64,000 nt of DNA from Acinetobacter shaoyimingii (lineage in GTDB: Bacteria; Pseudomonadota; Gammaproteobacteria; Pseudomonadales; Moraxellaceae), in contig NZ_CP049801.1 in NCBI RefSeq assembly GCF_011578045.1, positions 2,790,001 to 2,854,000 of the forward strand, written 5' to 3'. Positions within the stretch are counted from its first letter, which is position 1. Each line of letters begins with the position of its first letter. The translations under genes were made by a program, and so were the position numbers. The notes under the pieces are model-generated. The model searched no databases, was not told where the DNA came from, and saw only the letters and a program-made list of their open reading frames with translations. Below, piece by piece: positions 48,945 to 60,353 of this stretch.

Positions 48945-49667
48945 CTATTTTTTTAATGTTGTTTTTAAATACCCTAAAATTTTGTTAGTTGTTTCATGAA
49001 TATTAAATAGTGGAAAACCATGTGAACCTATAACACTATCAATTTTAATAAACTTTGCAGGTATTTTACGCAAATAATCAGCAACTTTGTAAGCAACTAA
49101 ACCATCATCTTCAGCCAACACATGATATTGAGGCCCTTGATAACTTTCTAAAATACTCACAGAATTTAAATTTTCCAACAATTCTAAACCTTGAATCTTG
49201 ATTGTTTTATCTTCATCATTAACCGAATTTTGTAAGTATTGCCAATCTTGTTTGGCATTTTTGCTGCCTTGAGTCACTAAATAGGAAAACCGTTTTAAGG
49301 TGGTTAACGCATCTTGTTGAAAAGAACTTTTAAAACTTTGAAACGCAGAATATTGCATTCCAATCGGCCAACATTCTTTTGCTATAAAGCAAGGATTTGA
49401 AGCTAAAGTAATTAATACTTTCGCTTTTGCAGTCTTTTTATAGATTTGTTCAGCAAGCACACTGGCCAATTGCCCACCCAAGGACCAACCTGCAATGACG
49501 TCAAACTTTTGCGCAATTTTGATCTTGGCATCTAATTCAACTTGATCAAAGGCATTAAAAATATTCATCAGCTCAACTTGATAGCCTTGAGCTTGTAATG
49601 ATTGTTTGAGCGCTTCTAATGGTTTTGTTCCTAAACCCCAACCCGTAATAAGTAAAATACTGTGCAT
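48945..49667 (-). CDS. bioH: Pimeloyl-ACP methyl ester carboxylesterase
   Basis: A 240-residue alpha/beta hydrolase. I place the start at the ATG at 49667 (MHSILLITGWGLG) because GGAG lies about eight bases before it. The nucleophile is Ser62 in VIAGWSLGGQLAS. LITLASNPCFIAKECWP matches BioH closely, and Asp (LAEDDGLV) and His (VIGSHGFP) complete the triad. It releases pimeloyl-ACP for BioF. It lies 128 bases upstream of bioA on the same strand and may be cotranscribed or have its own promoter. Confidence 0.85.
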   Translation of the reverse strand: MHSILLITGWGLGTKPLEALKQSLQAQGYQVELMNIFNAFDQVELDAKIKIAQKFDVIAGWSLGGQLASVLAEQIYKKTAKAKVLITLASNPCFIAKECWPIGMQYSAFQSFKSSFQQDALTTLKRFSYLVTQGSKNAKQDWQYLQNSVNDEDKTIKIQGLELLENLNSVSILESYQGPQYHVLAEDDGLVAYKVADYLRKIPAKFIKIDSVIGSHGFPLFNIHETTNKILGYLKTTLKK

Positions 49668-49865
49668 CCCTGCAACTCCATTTATTATCAATGATCTAAT
49701 CACTATTCATTCTTTTATCTCATATGGAAGTATATAAACCCTTAAGCAGAATGGCATTGTGAAAATCAATCAAAATAACAACAGATAAAAGCGACTTATC
49801 GCCAATCATGCTGTATAAAATTGAAGATTCGAGTATTACAAACCCTCTGAATGCGTTGTATTTTT

Positions 49866-50189
49866 CTAATCAGTATTTTCAAGATCAACCAGAATTTGTG
49901 CAGGGATTACTCTTGCCCAATTTTGTTTAAAAGCTTTATGAATCTGATCAATTGGAAATTGACTACTTTTCCCCACTTGTTGTGCATAGTGAATATCATC
50001 AGCGCGCATATACGCAATCAAATAATCTTTCCCTTCAAGTTTCAATTGGAACCATGATTCAATGAACACTCGTTCAGCTTTTAAAGTTTCAATTGCTTCT
50101 TGTTTCCTGGCATTGATTTCAGCTTGCCACACAGCAACATCATCCAAGCGATTTTCTTTCAGTTCAATAAGTACCGCACCAATATCCAT
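49866..50189 (-). CDS. DUF6176 family protein (107 aa)
   Basis: A 107-residue soluble protein that fits the DUF6176 pattern: VLIELKENRLDDVAVWQAEI, RKQEAIETLKAERVFIESWF and DYLIAYMRADDIHYAQ. The family has no established function. No signal peptide. It stands alone between bioH and the peroxiredoxin gene, in its own short transcription unit. Confidence 0.8.
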   Translation of the reverse strand: MDIGAVLIELKENRLDDVAVWQAEINARKQEAIETLKAERVFIESWFQLKLEGKDYLIAYMRADDIHYAQQVGKSSQFPIDQIHKAFKQNWARVIPAQILVDLENTD

Positions 50190-50320
50190 TTTTATTCTCA
50201 GTGTTGATAAAACCTTTTTATCTTAGTTTGATCACTTAAAAATCACCATAAATGCCTATAACTCACATTTTAAATTTTGTTAAGATCAATAAGCACCTTG
50301 ACCAATAAGAAGTAAAAGAG

Positions 50321-50929
50321 ATGAACATTCGATTCAGTATCAGCTTATTCTGTTGCATTCCAGTTTTGGCTTTCTCCCCAATCAGCCATTCTGAAAAATC
50401 ATTATTTTCAGCCGCCACATCCGAGCAAAAGCAATGGGTTGGTAAACCTGCTCCAGCCTTTAAACTTCAAGATCAATCTGGTAAGTGGCATGAATTAAAA
50501 CAATACGCAGGCAAATGGGTGGTGCTCTATTTTTATCCCAAAGATAACTCCCCTGGATGCACCCAAGAAGCCAATCAATTTAAAGCGCTATATCCGCAAT
50601 TTATAAAAAATAATGCCGTGGTGTTAGGCGTGAGTTTGGATGATGTCGCATCTCATCAGAAATTTTCGGAAAAATTAGCGCTACCTTTTCCAATTTTGGC
50701 AGATCAAAATCATCAACTTGCTAATCAGATGGGTGTAGTGCGTAATTTAGGTATCGCAAAAATAGCCAAACGGGAAACTTTTCTCATCGACCCACAAGGT
50801 CATATTATTTACCACTACAGCAGTGTAGATACGCAAACACATGCTAATCAGGTTCTGGCTGATGTTCTGAAATATTCAAAATCACTTGGTTCAAAGTCAC
50901 TTGCTTCAAAACCACAGTCATCAAAATAA
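50321..50929 (+). CDS. Secreted PrxQ/Bcp-type peroxiredoxin lacking the resolving cysteine
   Basis: A 202-residue protein with an N-terminal signal peptide (about residues 1-24) and a thioredoxin fold. The peroxidatic cysteine is Cys80 in KDNSPGCTQEANQF. In classical Bcp a second cysteine lies five residues later; here that position is Asn85, and no other cysteine remains in the mature protein, so it should act as a 1-Cys enzyme. FPILADQNHQLANQMGVV and RETFLIDPQGHIIYHY are typical of the family. The C-terminus is a short Ser/Lys-rich imperfect repeat. Likely periplasmic peroxide or hydroperoxide reductase; the reductant is unknown. Confidence 0.88.
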   Translation: MNIRFSISLFCCIPVLAFSPISHSEKSLFSAATSEQKQWVGKPAPAFKLQDQSGKWHELKQYAGKWVVLYFYPKDNSPGCTQEANQFKALYPQFIKNNAVVLGVSLDDVASHQKFSEKLALPFPILADQNHQLANQMGVVRNLGIAKIAKRETFLIDPQGHIIYHYSSVDTQTHANQVLADVLKYSKSLGSKSLASKPQSSK

Positions 50930-50950
50930 AGCATACGAAATACAAGACAT

Positions 50951-50977
50951 AAAAAAGCCCGATTCAATCGGGCTTTT
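50951..50977. terminator. Bidirectional terminator between the peroxiredoxin and bfr
   Basis: AAAAAAGCCCGATT and AATCGGGCTTTT pair around a short loop. It lies between two convergent genes and can serve both. Confidence 0.9.
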
Positions 50978-50993
50978 ATAATCAATAGATCAA

Positions 50994-51458
50994 TTACATT
51001 TGTGATTGAATATAATTTTGCAGACCAATCAATTCGATCAAACGCAATTGTTTTTCTAACCAATAGGTATGGTCTTCTTCGGTATCATTCATTTGTTGGC
51101 GAAGCATATCACGGCTAACAAAATCACCTTTCTCTTCGCAAAGTTTTACACCTTGAGCCAATTTTTCACGCACATGATATTCAAGTTTTAAATCGGCTTT
51201 TAAGCAAGCAACAACATCTTCACCTACTTCAATATCATCACGATTCATATTCGGTGTCCCTTCAAGGAACAAAACACGGCGAATCAATGCATCTGCATGG
51301 GAAGCTTCTTCTTGCATTTCATGGTCAATACGTTCAAAGATTTTGCTTAAGCCCCAATCTTCATACATACGAGAGTGAATAAGATATTGATCACGAGCAG
51401 CCAGTTCACCACCGATCAACATATTCAGATAATCTACAACTTCTGGATTGCCACGCAT
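50994..51458 (-). CDS. bfr: Bacterioferritin without the heme-ligand methionine
   Basis: A 154-residue four-helix ferritin. The ferroxidase residues are kept: Glu18 ([10 protein letters not shown]), Glu51 and His54 ([11 protein letters not shown]), Glu93 (LKLEYH) and the Glu/His pair in [11 protein letters not shown]. Position 52, which is the heme-binding Met in E. coli Bfr, is Ala here. It therefore should store iron but not bind heme as a homopolymer; such subunits often pair with a heme-binding partner. A promoter candidate lies just upstream. Confidence 0.92.
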   Translation of the reverse strand: MRGNPEVVDYLNMLIGGELAARDQYLIHSRMYEDWGLSKIFERIDHEMQEEASHADALIRRVLFLEGTPNMNRDDIEVGEDVVACLKADLKLEYHVREKLAQGVKLCEEKGDFVSRDMLRQQMNDTEEDHTYWLEKQLRLIELIGLQNYIQSQM

Positions 51459-51795
51459 TTCAAAATCTCCATTACTTTGTTTAATATTATGGACAAAAGG
51501 TCATGCTATTGCAAAATTTATATTGTGTAAGTTTATGATTTTTATAAAATAAAAATGAGAAGCATACGCATTTACACTCGTATGTCTAAAATTTATACAT
51601 ATAAAAGAATATCTTAAAAATTATGAAAATATTCTCGGATAAATTTTAAGCATCTTTTTTGAAGTTTTATTTTTTGTAAATAGTCCTTTTTGGTTTAATC
51701 AAGTTACATTTCAATCCATTTTTAAAGCGCTTTACAAAGACACTGAGGCAATTTCTATTTATCATAAAAATATACAGGGAAATGATAAAAGCACT
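51459..51795. other. Divergent intergenic region between bfr and the reductase gene
   Basis: About 340 bases, AT-rich, without a supported gene. It holds the bfr promoter candidate on the minus strand and should hold the promoter of the plus-strand reductase. I see no clear Fur-box and no repeat. Confidence 0.4.
51486..51514 (-). promoter_or_regulatory. bfr promoter candidate
   Basis: On the minus strand TTGCAA (51514-51509) and CATAAT (51491-51486) are 17 bases apart, about 28 bases before the bfr start. A GGAG ribosome-binding sequence follows. Confidence 0.55.
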
Positions 51796-52857
51796 ATGAA
51801 CAAAACAACTGAACATCCAATTTTAGTCACTGGGGCAACGGGGTATATTGCGGGTTGGGTTATTCGTCAATTATTAGAGCAAGGCCTTACTGTACATGCA
51901 ACCGTGCGAGACTTAAACAAAACCAAGAGCTTTCAACACTTACAAGACATCGCTGAAAAAAATTCTGGAAAATTAAGACTTTTTCAAGCCGATTTACTCA
52001 ATAAAAATGCTTTTGATGAAGCTATGCAAGGCTGTGAAATTGTCATTCATATGGCCTCACCTTTTTTAGTCACCAATTTTAAAGATCCGATCAAAGAGCT
52101 TATTGACCCAGCCATTAAAGGCACAGAGAATGTTTTAAATAGTGTCAACCGTACGTCTACAGTGAAACGCGTTGTGGTGACATCGAGTATTGCATCTACT
52201 TACGGCGATGCCATTGATGCTTTAAAAGTTCCGAACAATACGTTGGATGAAAGCTATTGGAATACCAGCAGTTCAGCAAAGCATCAACCTTATTATTATT
52301 CAAAAGTTGCAGCCGAGCGTAAAGCTTGGGAAATGCAAATTGCACAATCACGCTGGGACTTGGTCTGTGTCAACCCAGCCCTTGTGGTTGGTCCATCACT
52401 GACACCGATGACTAAATCAGGCAGTGTTGAAGTGCTTCAACAATTTGGTAGTGGTGTAACACGTTTTGGTGTACCTAAAATTTGGAGTGCTCTGGTCGAT
52501 GTTCGAGATGTGGCTGATGCACATTTAAAAGCAGCCTTATTACCAAATGCCAAAGGTCGTTATATTATTAGCTCTAAATCTCTGACCTTACTCGAAATGG
52601 GCAAAGTACTCACTCGTCATTTTGGTAAAAAGTACCCTTTTCCACGAATGAATACACCTAAATTTTTAGTGAAAATTGTTGCACCGTTTATTGGTCATTC
52701 ACGTAAATATGTTGAGTTGAATGTAGGATATCCTCTGCATTTTAATGCTCAAAAAAGTATTAAAGAATTGGGTATAAATTACCGTGATGTCGAAACCAGT
52801 TTAGTCGAGCATTTCCAGCAGTTGATTGATGATGGCATTGTGAAAAAGCGTGGTTAA
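51796..52857 (+). CDS. NAD(P)-dependent reductase of the extended SDR (dihydroflavonol-reductase-like) family
   Basis: A 353-residue protein. The Rossmann motif is LVTGATGYIAGWV near residue 10. EIVIHMASPFL, VVVTSSIASTYG and the YYYSKVAAERKAWE helix carry the SDR catalytic Ser, Tyr and Lys. This family includes aldehyde and ketone reductases and plant-like dihydroflavonol reductases; the substrate is unknown. The gene stands alone, with a terminator after it. Confidence 0.88.
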   Translation: MNKTTEHPILVTGATGYIAGWVIRQLLEQGLTVHATVRDLNKTKSFQHLQDIAEKNSGKLRLFQADLLNKNAFDEAMQGCEIVIHMASPFLVTNFKDPIKELIDPAIKGTENVLNSVNRTSTVKRVVVTSSIASTYGDAIDALKVPNNTLDESYWNTSSSAKHQPYYYSKVAAERKAWEMQIAQSRWDLVCVNPALVVGPSLTPMTKSGSVEVLQQFGSGVTRFGVPKIWSALVDVRDVADAHLKAALLPNAKGRYIISSKSLTLLEMGKVLTRHFGKKYPFPRMNTPKFLVKIVAPFIGHSRKYVELNVGYPLHFNAQKSIKELGINYRDVETSLVEHFQQLIDDGIVKKRG

Positions 52858-52869
52858 TTGTCATAAAAT

Positions 52870-52892
52870 AAAAGCCCGAGATTCGGGCTTTT
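52870..52892. terminator. Bidirectional terminator after the reductase gene
   Basis: AAAAGCCCGA and TCGGGCTTTT pair around a short loop, between convergent genes. Confidence 0.9.
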
Positions 52893-52916
52893 ATACAATT
52901 ATAGTCAAATTTTACC

Positions 52917-53684
52917 TTAAAAATTTTCAATCAAATTCTGCCCAAAATTATTAAAATCTCCATGGCGGTTATTAACGTAAAACTCTATCGGAGATAATTG
53001 CAAGTTTTTATGAGTTGTCGAAAAAAATAATGAATACTTAAAGTCAACTTGTTTATTTTTATTAAAATTTAAAGTCATTTGACAATGAACACTTTCACTA
53101 TTTGATGTGTTTAATTGCTTTATCTCCAAAAATTTAACATTGAAATTTCGATGAACAATATCATTCAGCAACTTTTCATCATTTGGGTCAAATTTAAAAT
53201 AAGAAGTAAAAATAGCATTTTCTGCCCCGTCAAATTCTCTCATCATTGCTTTTTGTTTTTTACTTAATTGATAATCAATGTATGGTTCTAATAACTTTTC
53301 AAAGACTTGATTATATTGATATGTCGAATCATCTTCTTCAACTTCTTGTTGTTTTACAATATTGATAAACTCACTATTAGCATCCTTATAAATATTCTTA
53401 ATCCTTTCCTTTAATATTTGATTAAATTCTTCTGGGCTATATTTTTGTGATCGAGCCATATCCTCTAACTTTTCCTTCTCTTCATGTATATATTCAGCGA
53501 AATAAGGATTAGAAAGTTTTTGACGATAATAAAAATAACGATCTAAACTTTTTTCAACGGATCGACTGATTTCTTCTTCGAGCTCTTTTAAAATACGAGG
53601 GTTTTCACATTCTGTTTGTGCATAAACAGGAATTATTGGTAACATCAACAAGGTGATTATCGTTATTCTTTTAAATATTTTCAC
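52917..53684 (-). CDS. Secreted protein of unknown function (255 aa)
   Basis: A 255-residue protein with a clear signal peptide (MKIFKRITIITLLMLPIIPV followed by YAQ, cleavage near residue 22). The mature part is highly charged and mostly helical, with two cysteines, and no recognisable domain. The C-terminal third (FKYSLFFSTTHKNLQL and beyond) is predicted to form beta strands. Likely periplasmic or secreted. The gene is convergent with the reductase gene and stands alone before ligA. Confidence 0.7.
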   Translation of the reverse strand: MKIFKRITIITLLMLPIIPVYAQTECENPRILKELEEEISRSVEKSLDRYFYYRQKLSNPYFAEYIHEEKEKLEDMARSQKYSPEEFNQILKERIKNIYKDANSEFINIVKQQEVEEDDSTYQYNQVFEKLLEPYIDYQLSKKQKAMMREFDGAENAIFTSYFKFDPNDEKLLNDIVHRNFNVKFLEIKQLNTSNSESVHCQMTLNFNKNKQVDFKYSLFFSTTHKNLQLSPIEFYVNNRHGDFNNFGQNLIENF

Positions 53685-53746
53685 TTTTGAAATTAGATTG
53701 TAAAGGCATAATTACTATACCCTTACAATTCATTACTTTTCAATAC

Positions 53747-55825
<2,079 letters not shown>

Positions 55826-55884
55826 TCAATTTGCATCAGTATAAATCAATTTTGTTCAAATCGATTTATGCACCAGCAATAAAT

Positions 55885-56889
55885 TTAAACCGCTTGGTTT
55901 GAACGATAATCGATGGCTTTATGTCGCCAGTGTTCTTTTAACTGTGGCGTAAATTCAAGATTATTTTCATCATACACAGTACCATCTGTTTCCCGTGCAA
56001 TGAGACCTGCAATACTCACCATACTGTCATAGCCTTTTTGTACATTTTGATGAGGCAATGCCAAGAAAAATGCCAAACCTTGCACCTGTTCTACAGATAA
56101 GGTTTCCAAATCAAAACCAGCAGGACCTTGATCTGTAATTCGAAGCACAGAGAACATGAGTGGACTTTCTTGGTCTGGACTTTCATAGCGGTGGAAACAG
56201 TTCATTTCACCGAAACGTAAGCCATATTTCAGAAGTACTTTTAAAGTTTTATCACCAGACAATGCTTTCCGCGGGTTTGGATACATGTTTAAGCTAATGA
56301 TGTATTCAGCATTAGCAAGTGCACTTTCATCGTCAAAACGTTGTTGCTCATGAAGATGTAAATCTAAAATATTACTTTCTTCAGTAAATTCTTCGATTTT
56401 CGCAGCTTCAACATTTGGATTTAATGTGAACTCAGGATCCGCTTTTTTGACCTCGTCAGAATGAACATCTGCTTGTTGAATTTGAGCCTCAGAACTTTCA
56501 TCTTTAATCTCTGTAGCCTGTTCAGCCACAGGTTTAACTGGAACATCGGATTCAGTTGCTTCTGAAACAACCGCTGTCGCTGCTGTTTCATGTGACTTGG
56601 TCAATTCTTCTTTAGACACATCGGTTGTAGTAACAGAAGGTTCAGACTCAAGATCACTCAGACTAGGTTCAATACGGCCTTGCGAAACGGGTGCTGTGCT
56701 TTCAACATTTTCAGTTTGCAATTGATCACGCACATGTCGAGGAATCACAGGTTGCTGACTCTCTGAATTAATATGCAATTCTGAGTCTAATGATGGTGCA
56801 GCATCATTCGGTTTTCGCAGCATCATCCGCAATCCAAACAGACAGATAATAATTGCAACAACAATTCCAATGATTGTGGTGACTTCCAT
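55885..56889 (-). CDS. zipA: Cell-division protein ZipA
   Basis: A 334-residue protein. An N-terminal membrane helix (about residues 5-22, TIIGIVVAIIICLFGLRMML) is followed by a long acidic, low-complexity linker (about 30-185). The C-terminal FtsZ-binding domain (about 195-330) shows ANAEYIISLNMYPNPRK, KVLLKYGLRFGEMNCFHRYE and GPAGFDLETLSVEQVQGLAF. It tethers FtsZ to the inner membrane. It is separated from smc by a single base. Confidence 0.92.
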   Translation of the reverse strand: MEVTTIIGIVVAIIICLFGLRMMLRKPNDAAPSLDSELHINSESQQPVIPRHVRDQLQTENVESTAPVSQGRIEPSLSDLESEPSVTTTDVSKEELTKSHETAATAVVSEATESDVPVKPVAEQATEIKDESSEAQIQQADVHSDEVKKADPEFTLNPNVEAAKIEEFTEESNILDLHLHEQQRFDDESALANAEYIISLNMYPNPRKALSGDKTLKVLLKYGLRFGEMNCFHRYESPDQESPLMFSVLRITDQGPAGFDLETLSVEQVQGLAFFLALPHQNVQKGYDSMVSIAGLIARETDGTVYDENNLEFTPQLKEHWRHKAIDYRSNQAV

Positions 56890-56890
56890 A

Positions 56891-59800
56891 TTATGACTCC
56901 GCGGCTAGGCCGTACTCTTTTGCTTCTTCTATATTTACAGTAACCATTTTCGATGTACCTGGTTCAGGCATCGTTACGCCTAATAAATCAGTTGCCATCG
57001 TCATTGCGACCTTATTATGCGTAATGTAAATGAATTGAACCTGTTCAGAAAGCTCTTTTACTAAATTACAAAATCTTCCGACATTGGCATCGTCGAGTGG
57101 CGCATCAACTTCATCCAGTACACAAAATGGCGCAGGATTGAGTCTGAAAATTGCAAACACTAAAGCCAGTGCTGTTAAAGCCTTTTCTCCACCCGATAAT
57201 AATGCTAATGAACTATTACGTTTACCCGGTGGTCGCGCCATGAGTTTTACGCCAGACTGCCAGTCATCTTCCAAACTTAAGGTTGCTTCACCACCATTAA
57301 AAACTTTTGGAAACAGGTTTTGTAATTCAGCATTGACCTGATCAAATGTGGTCATAAACAATTTTTTGGTTTCTTGATCGATACTTTTCATTGCATCTTT
57401 CAATTGACCGACTGTTTTTTCCAAATCTTCAATCTGATGGCTCAGTTCTTCATAACGAGCTGACACTTCTTCATATTCTTCAGATGCTGCCAAATTCACG
57501 GCACCAATCTTTTCGAAACTGTGCTGCGCTTTTTCCAGTTTAGTCTGATGTGACTTTAAATCAATTTGAACATTCGACAAAATGTCACTATTCAATTCTT
57601 TGAGCTGTTCTGAATAATGTTGCAAATCCGATTTTGCCACTTGCCATGCCAGACGTTTTTCTTCCAACTGACCACGATAGGTCTCATCATTTTGCTGATG
57701 CGTATGACGTAATTCAGTCAACGTTTGTTGTTTCGCTTGAATGTTATTCAGTTCAACCTGCCATTCAGACCACGTTTTTTGTAGTTTAGCAGTGATTTGT
57801 GCCTGTTCTTCAAATTGCGATTGTAAAGCAGGTAATTCCAGCTGGATTGGGTCAATGAACTGCTTTGCCTGCTCCATTTGCGACACAATCTGTTGATATT
57901 GTGACTTTAAAAATGAAGCATCTTTTTCTAAAAGCTCAATTTGCTGTTGGTTCTGAACAGATTGACGACGTGAGACTTCTAAGTCCTGTTGTTTTTGCTG
58001 AACCGCTTGTTGCAATTCTTCAACCTGATCATTGAGTTCCTCTACCTGAAATTGCAGCGTTTTATATTCAGGTAAACTTTTCTCAAGTTTCAAGGTCAAT
58101 GCATGCATGTCGATTTCTAAATCGTCTTTTTGCATGGCATCTTCTTCAAGCTGCGCATCCAGTTGTTGCAACTGCATAGTCAATTGTTGCTTTTGAACAT
58201 CAAAAGCCTGCAAAGCAGTTTGTTGTTTGACGATGGACACATCAATTTTTTGCAGAATAAGCTGTTGCTCTTTCAGCGCAGATTGTTGCGCTTGCAATTT
58301 TTGCTGATGCTCAGACAAACTTTTCTGAAACTCAGGTAGTTTTGATTCTGCATCAATCAGCTTTGGTTGAACTTCTGCCAACGCCGTTTCAATTTCTTCT
58401 AAACGGATTTTATGACTCAGTGCACCTTGAGCAGCTTGACTAGATTCATCAAAGAACAGACCAATGACCCAGTCAGATCCAACATGATAACCATCTAAAC
58501 TCAGAATGGATTGCCCAACGTTCAATAGCTTTTGTAGCGACAGTGCCTGATTTAAATTGTCGACAACGGCGACTTGATACCATAGAGAATGATTCGGTGA
58601 CTCAATCCAATCTGCAAGGCACGGATTATCCCCCAACTGTATTTTGTCATACCCAGACGATGCTTTAATCTGACGAGCGACACTTTCTTGAAATATGTCA
58701 TCCGTCTCGATGACCTGTGCAGACAACCATTTGGCTAAGAATTTCTCAATCAGATTGGCATGTGTTTTAGCAGTATCATTAAGCTTTAATACTTGCATCA
58801 ACTGCACGACCTTTGCATCAGATTTGGTGCTGGTTTTCGCCATCAATTGATTGAGATTCTTTTGCTCAGACAGTAGCACTTGTACTTCAGACTTCAATGT
58901 TGAAATCTGGGACTTTTGCTGTGCAATCTGTTCTTGAACCTGATCAAGGTCAGCTTTCGTCTGCACCAACTGCTGTTCAATTTCCGTAATCTTTGTTTGA
59001 GCATGTTGCTGATCATTGACCAATTGCTCAACATCTTCAGACTGAAATTGGTTTTGAATGTGTGCTGTTTGATTTTTTAAGGTTTCTTTTTGCTGTTCAA
59101 TACGGGCAATATTTTTGCAGAGCTGTTCACTTTGCGCTTGCATCTGCAATTTTTGTTGCTGTTGCTTTTCAACTTGCGCTTTGATCTGTTCGAACTGCTG
59201 CTGCGCCTGATTTTGCTGAGATTTTAAGTCAGTAAATTGCTGATTACCCTGATGTGACTCCGCCTCACTCAACTGTAAGTTTTCAGTTTGAGCTTCTTGT
59301 TCATTGAGCAAGTTTTCAAGCTGGATATCAATCAGCTGTAAGCGCTCTTTGGTTTGAACTTTTTGTTGTTCAAGTTGAGCCAAAGTTTCTGTGTTTTGTT
59401 GGAACAAACTCTGTTTTTGTTCCAAAGTCATTTTCAATTCAGCTAACTTCTTTTCAGCCTGTTGCCATTCATTTTGTAATGGTGTGGACTGCTGAATCAG
59501 ACGCTGAAATAACTCACTGGTGGCTGTTAAATCATGCTCAACCGTGGTCAACTCCGAACGGACTAACTTAAATTTCTCACCTAAATCGGTCATTTCAGCG
59601 GTGTATTCTTGCTGTATACGCTGACTTTGCTCACATTGAAATGACAAGATTTCAACTTTAAGGGTTCGGATTTCTGTTTCTAAGTTTTTATATAAAATCG
59701 CTGCTTCCGCTTGGCGTTTTAAAGTTTTGAGTTGAGATTTCAGTTCGAGCGCAATGTCATTTAAACGACTTAAATTTTGCGTAGTATGTTCTAAATGCTG

Positions 59801-60343
59801 TGTGGTTTCACGGCGACGCGCTTGATAACGTGAAACCCCTGCTGCCTCTTCAATATACACCCGCATTTCTTCAGGTTTAGCATCAACCAAACGGTTAATC
59901 ATGCCCTGCTCAATGATCGCATAAGAACGAGGACCTAAACCTGTCCCTAGGAAAATATCGGTGATATCACGACGACGACATTTGGTGCCATTTAAAAAAT
60001 ATTCCGACTTTCCATCACGTGTGACTTGGCGGCGAACGGCAAGCTCGGTATACGCGTTATAAGCTCCACCTAATTTTCCATAGGTATTTTCAAAGCGTAA
60101 TTCGACACTGGCCATGCCAACAGGTTTACGTTTTGAAGTGCCTGTAAAGATCACGTCTTGCATGCTTCCGCCACGAAGTTGACGTGCACTCGACTCTCCC
60201 ATGACCCATCGAATGGCATCGATCACATTTGACTTACCACATCCGTTTGGCCCCACAACCGCAGTACGATTTGCTTTGAATTGTAAAGTACTGCTGTCCG
60301 CAAAGGATTTAAAGCCAGATAGTTTTAAACTGCTTAATCGCAT
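56891..60343 (-). CDS. smc: Chromosome-segregation ATPase Smc
   Basis: An 1150-residue SMC protein. The Walker A GPNGCGKSNVIDAIRW lies near residue 32. Two long coiled coils (about 170-500 and 680-1000) flank the hinge (about 515-650). The ABC signature is LLSGGEKALTALALVFAIF, and the Walker B is FCVLDEVDAPLDD near residue 1080. It condenses and segregates chromosomes with ScpA and ScpB, both encoded elsewhere in this window. gntR lies ten bases upstream. Confidence 0.97.
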   Translation of the reverse strand: MRLSSLKLSGFKSFADSSTLQFKANRTAVVGPNGCGKSNVIDAIRWVMGESSARQLRGGSMQDVIFTGTSKRKPVGMASVELRFENTYGKLGGAYNAYTELAVRRQVTRDGKSEYFLNGTKCRRRDITDIFLGTGLGPRSYAIIEQGMINRLVDAKPEEMRVYIEEAAGVSRYQARRRETTQHLEHTTQNLSRLNDIALELKSQLKTLKRQAEAAILYKNLETEIRTLKVEILSFQCEQSQRIQQEYTAEMTDLGEKFKLVRSELTTVEHDLTATSELFQRLIQQSTPLQNEWQQAEKKLAELKMTLEQKQSLFQQNTETLAQLEQQKVQTKERLQLIDIQLENLLNEQEAQTENLQLSEAESHQGNQQFTDLKSQQNQAQQQFEQIKAQVEKQQQQKLQMQAQSEQLCKNIARIEQQKETLKNQTAHIQNQFQSEDVEQLVNDQQHAQTKITEIEQQLVQTKADLDQVQEQIAQQKSQISTLKSEVQVLLSEQKNLNQLMAKTSTKSDAKVVQLMQVLKLNDTAKTHANLIEKFLAKWLSAQVIETDDIFQESVARQIKASSGYDKIQLGDNPCLADWIESPNHSLWYQVAVVDNLNQALSLQKLLNVGQSILSLDGYHVGSDWVIGLFFDESSQAAQGALSHKIRLEEIETALAEVQPKLIDAESKLPEFQKSLSEHQQKLQAQQSALKEQQLILQKIDVSIVKQQTALQAFDVQKQQLTMQLQQLDAQLEEDAMQKDDLEIDMHALTLKLEKSLPEYKTLQFQVEELNDQVEELQQAVQQKQQDLEVSRRQSVQNQQQIELLEKDASFLKSQYQQIVSQMEQAKQFIDPIQLELPALQSQFEEQAQITAKLQKTWSEWQVELNNIQAKQQTLTELRHTHQQNDETYRGQLEEKRLAWQVAKSDLQHYSEQLKELNSDILSNVQIDLKSHQTKLEKAQHSFEKIGAVNLAASEEYEEVSARYEELSHQIEDLEKTVGQLKDAMKSIDQETKKLFMTTFDQVNAELQNLFPKVFNGGEATLSLEDDWQSGVKLMARPPGKRNSSLALLSGGEKALTALALVFAIFRLNPAPFCVLDEVDAPLDDANVGRFCNLVKELSEQVQFIYITHNKVAMTMATDLLGVTMPEPGTSKMVTVNIEEAKEYGLAAES

Positions 60344-60353
60344 AGTGTCCTAA

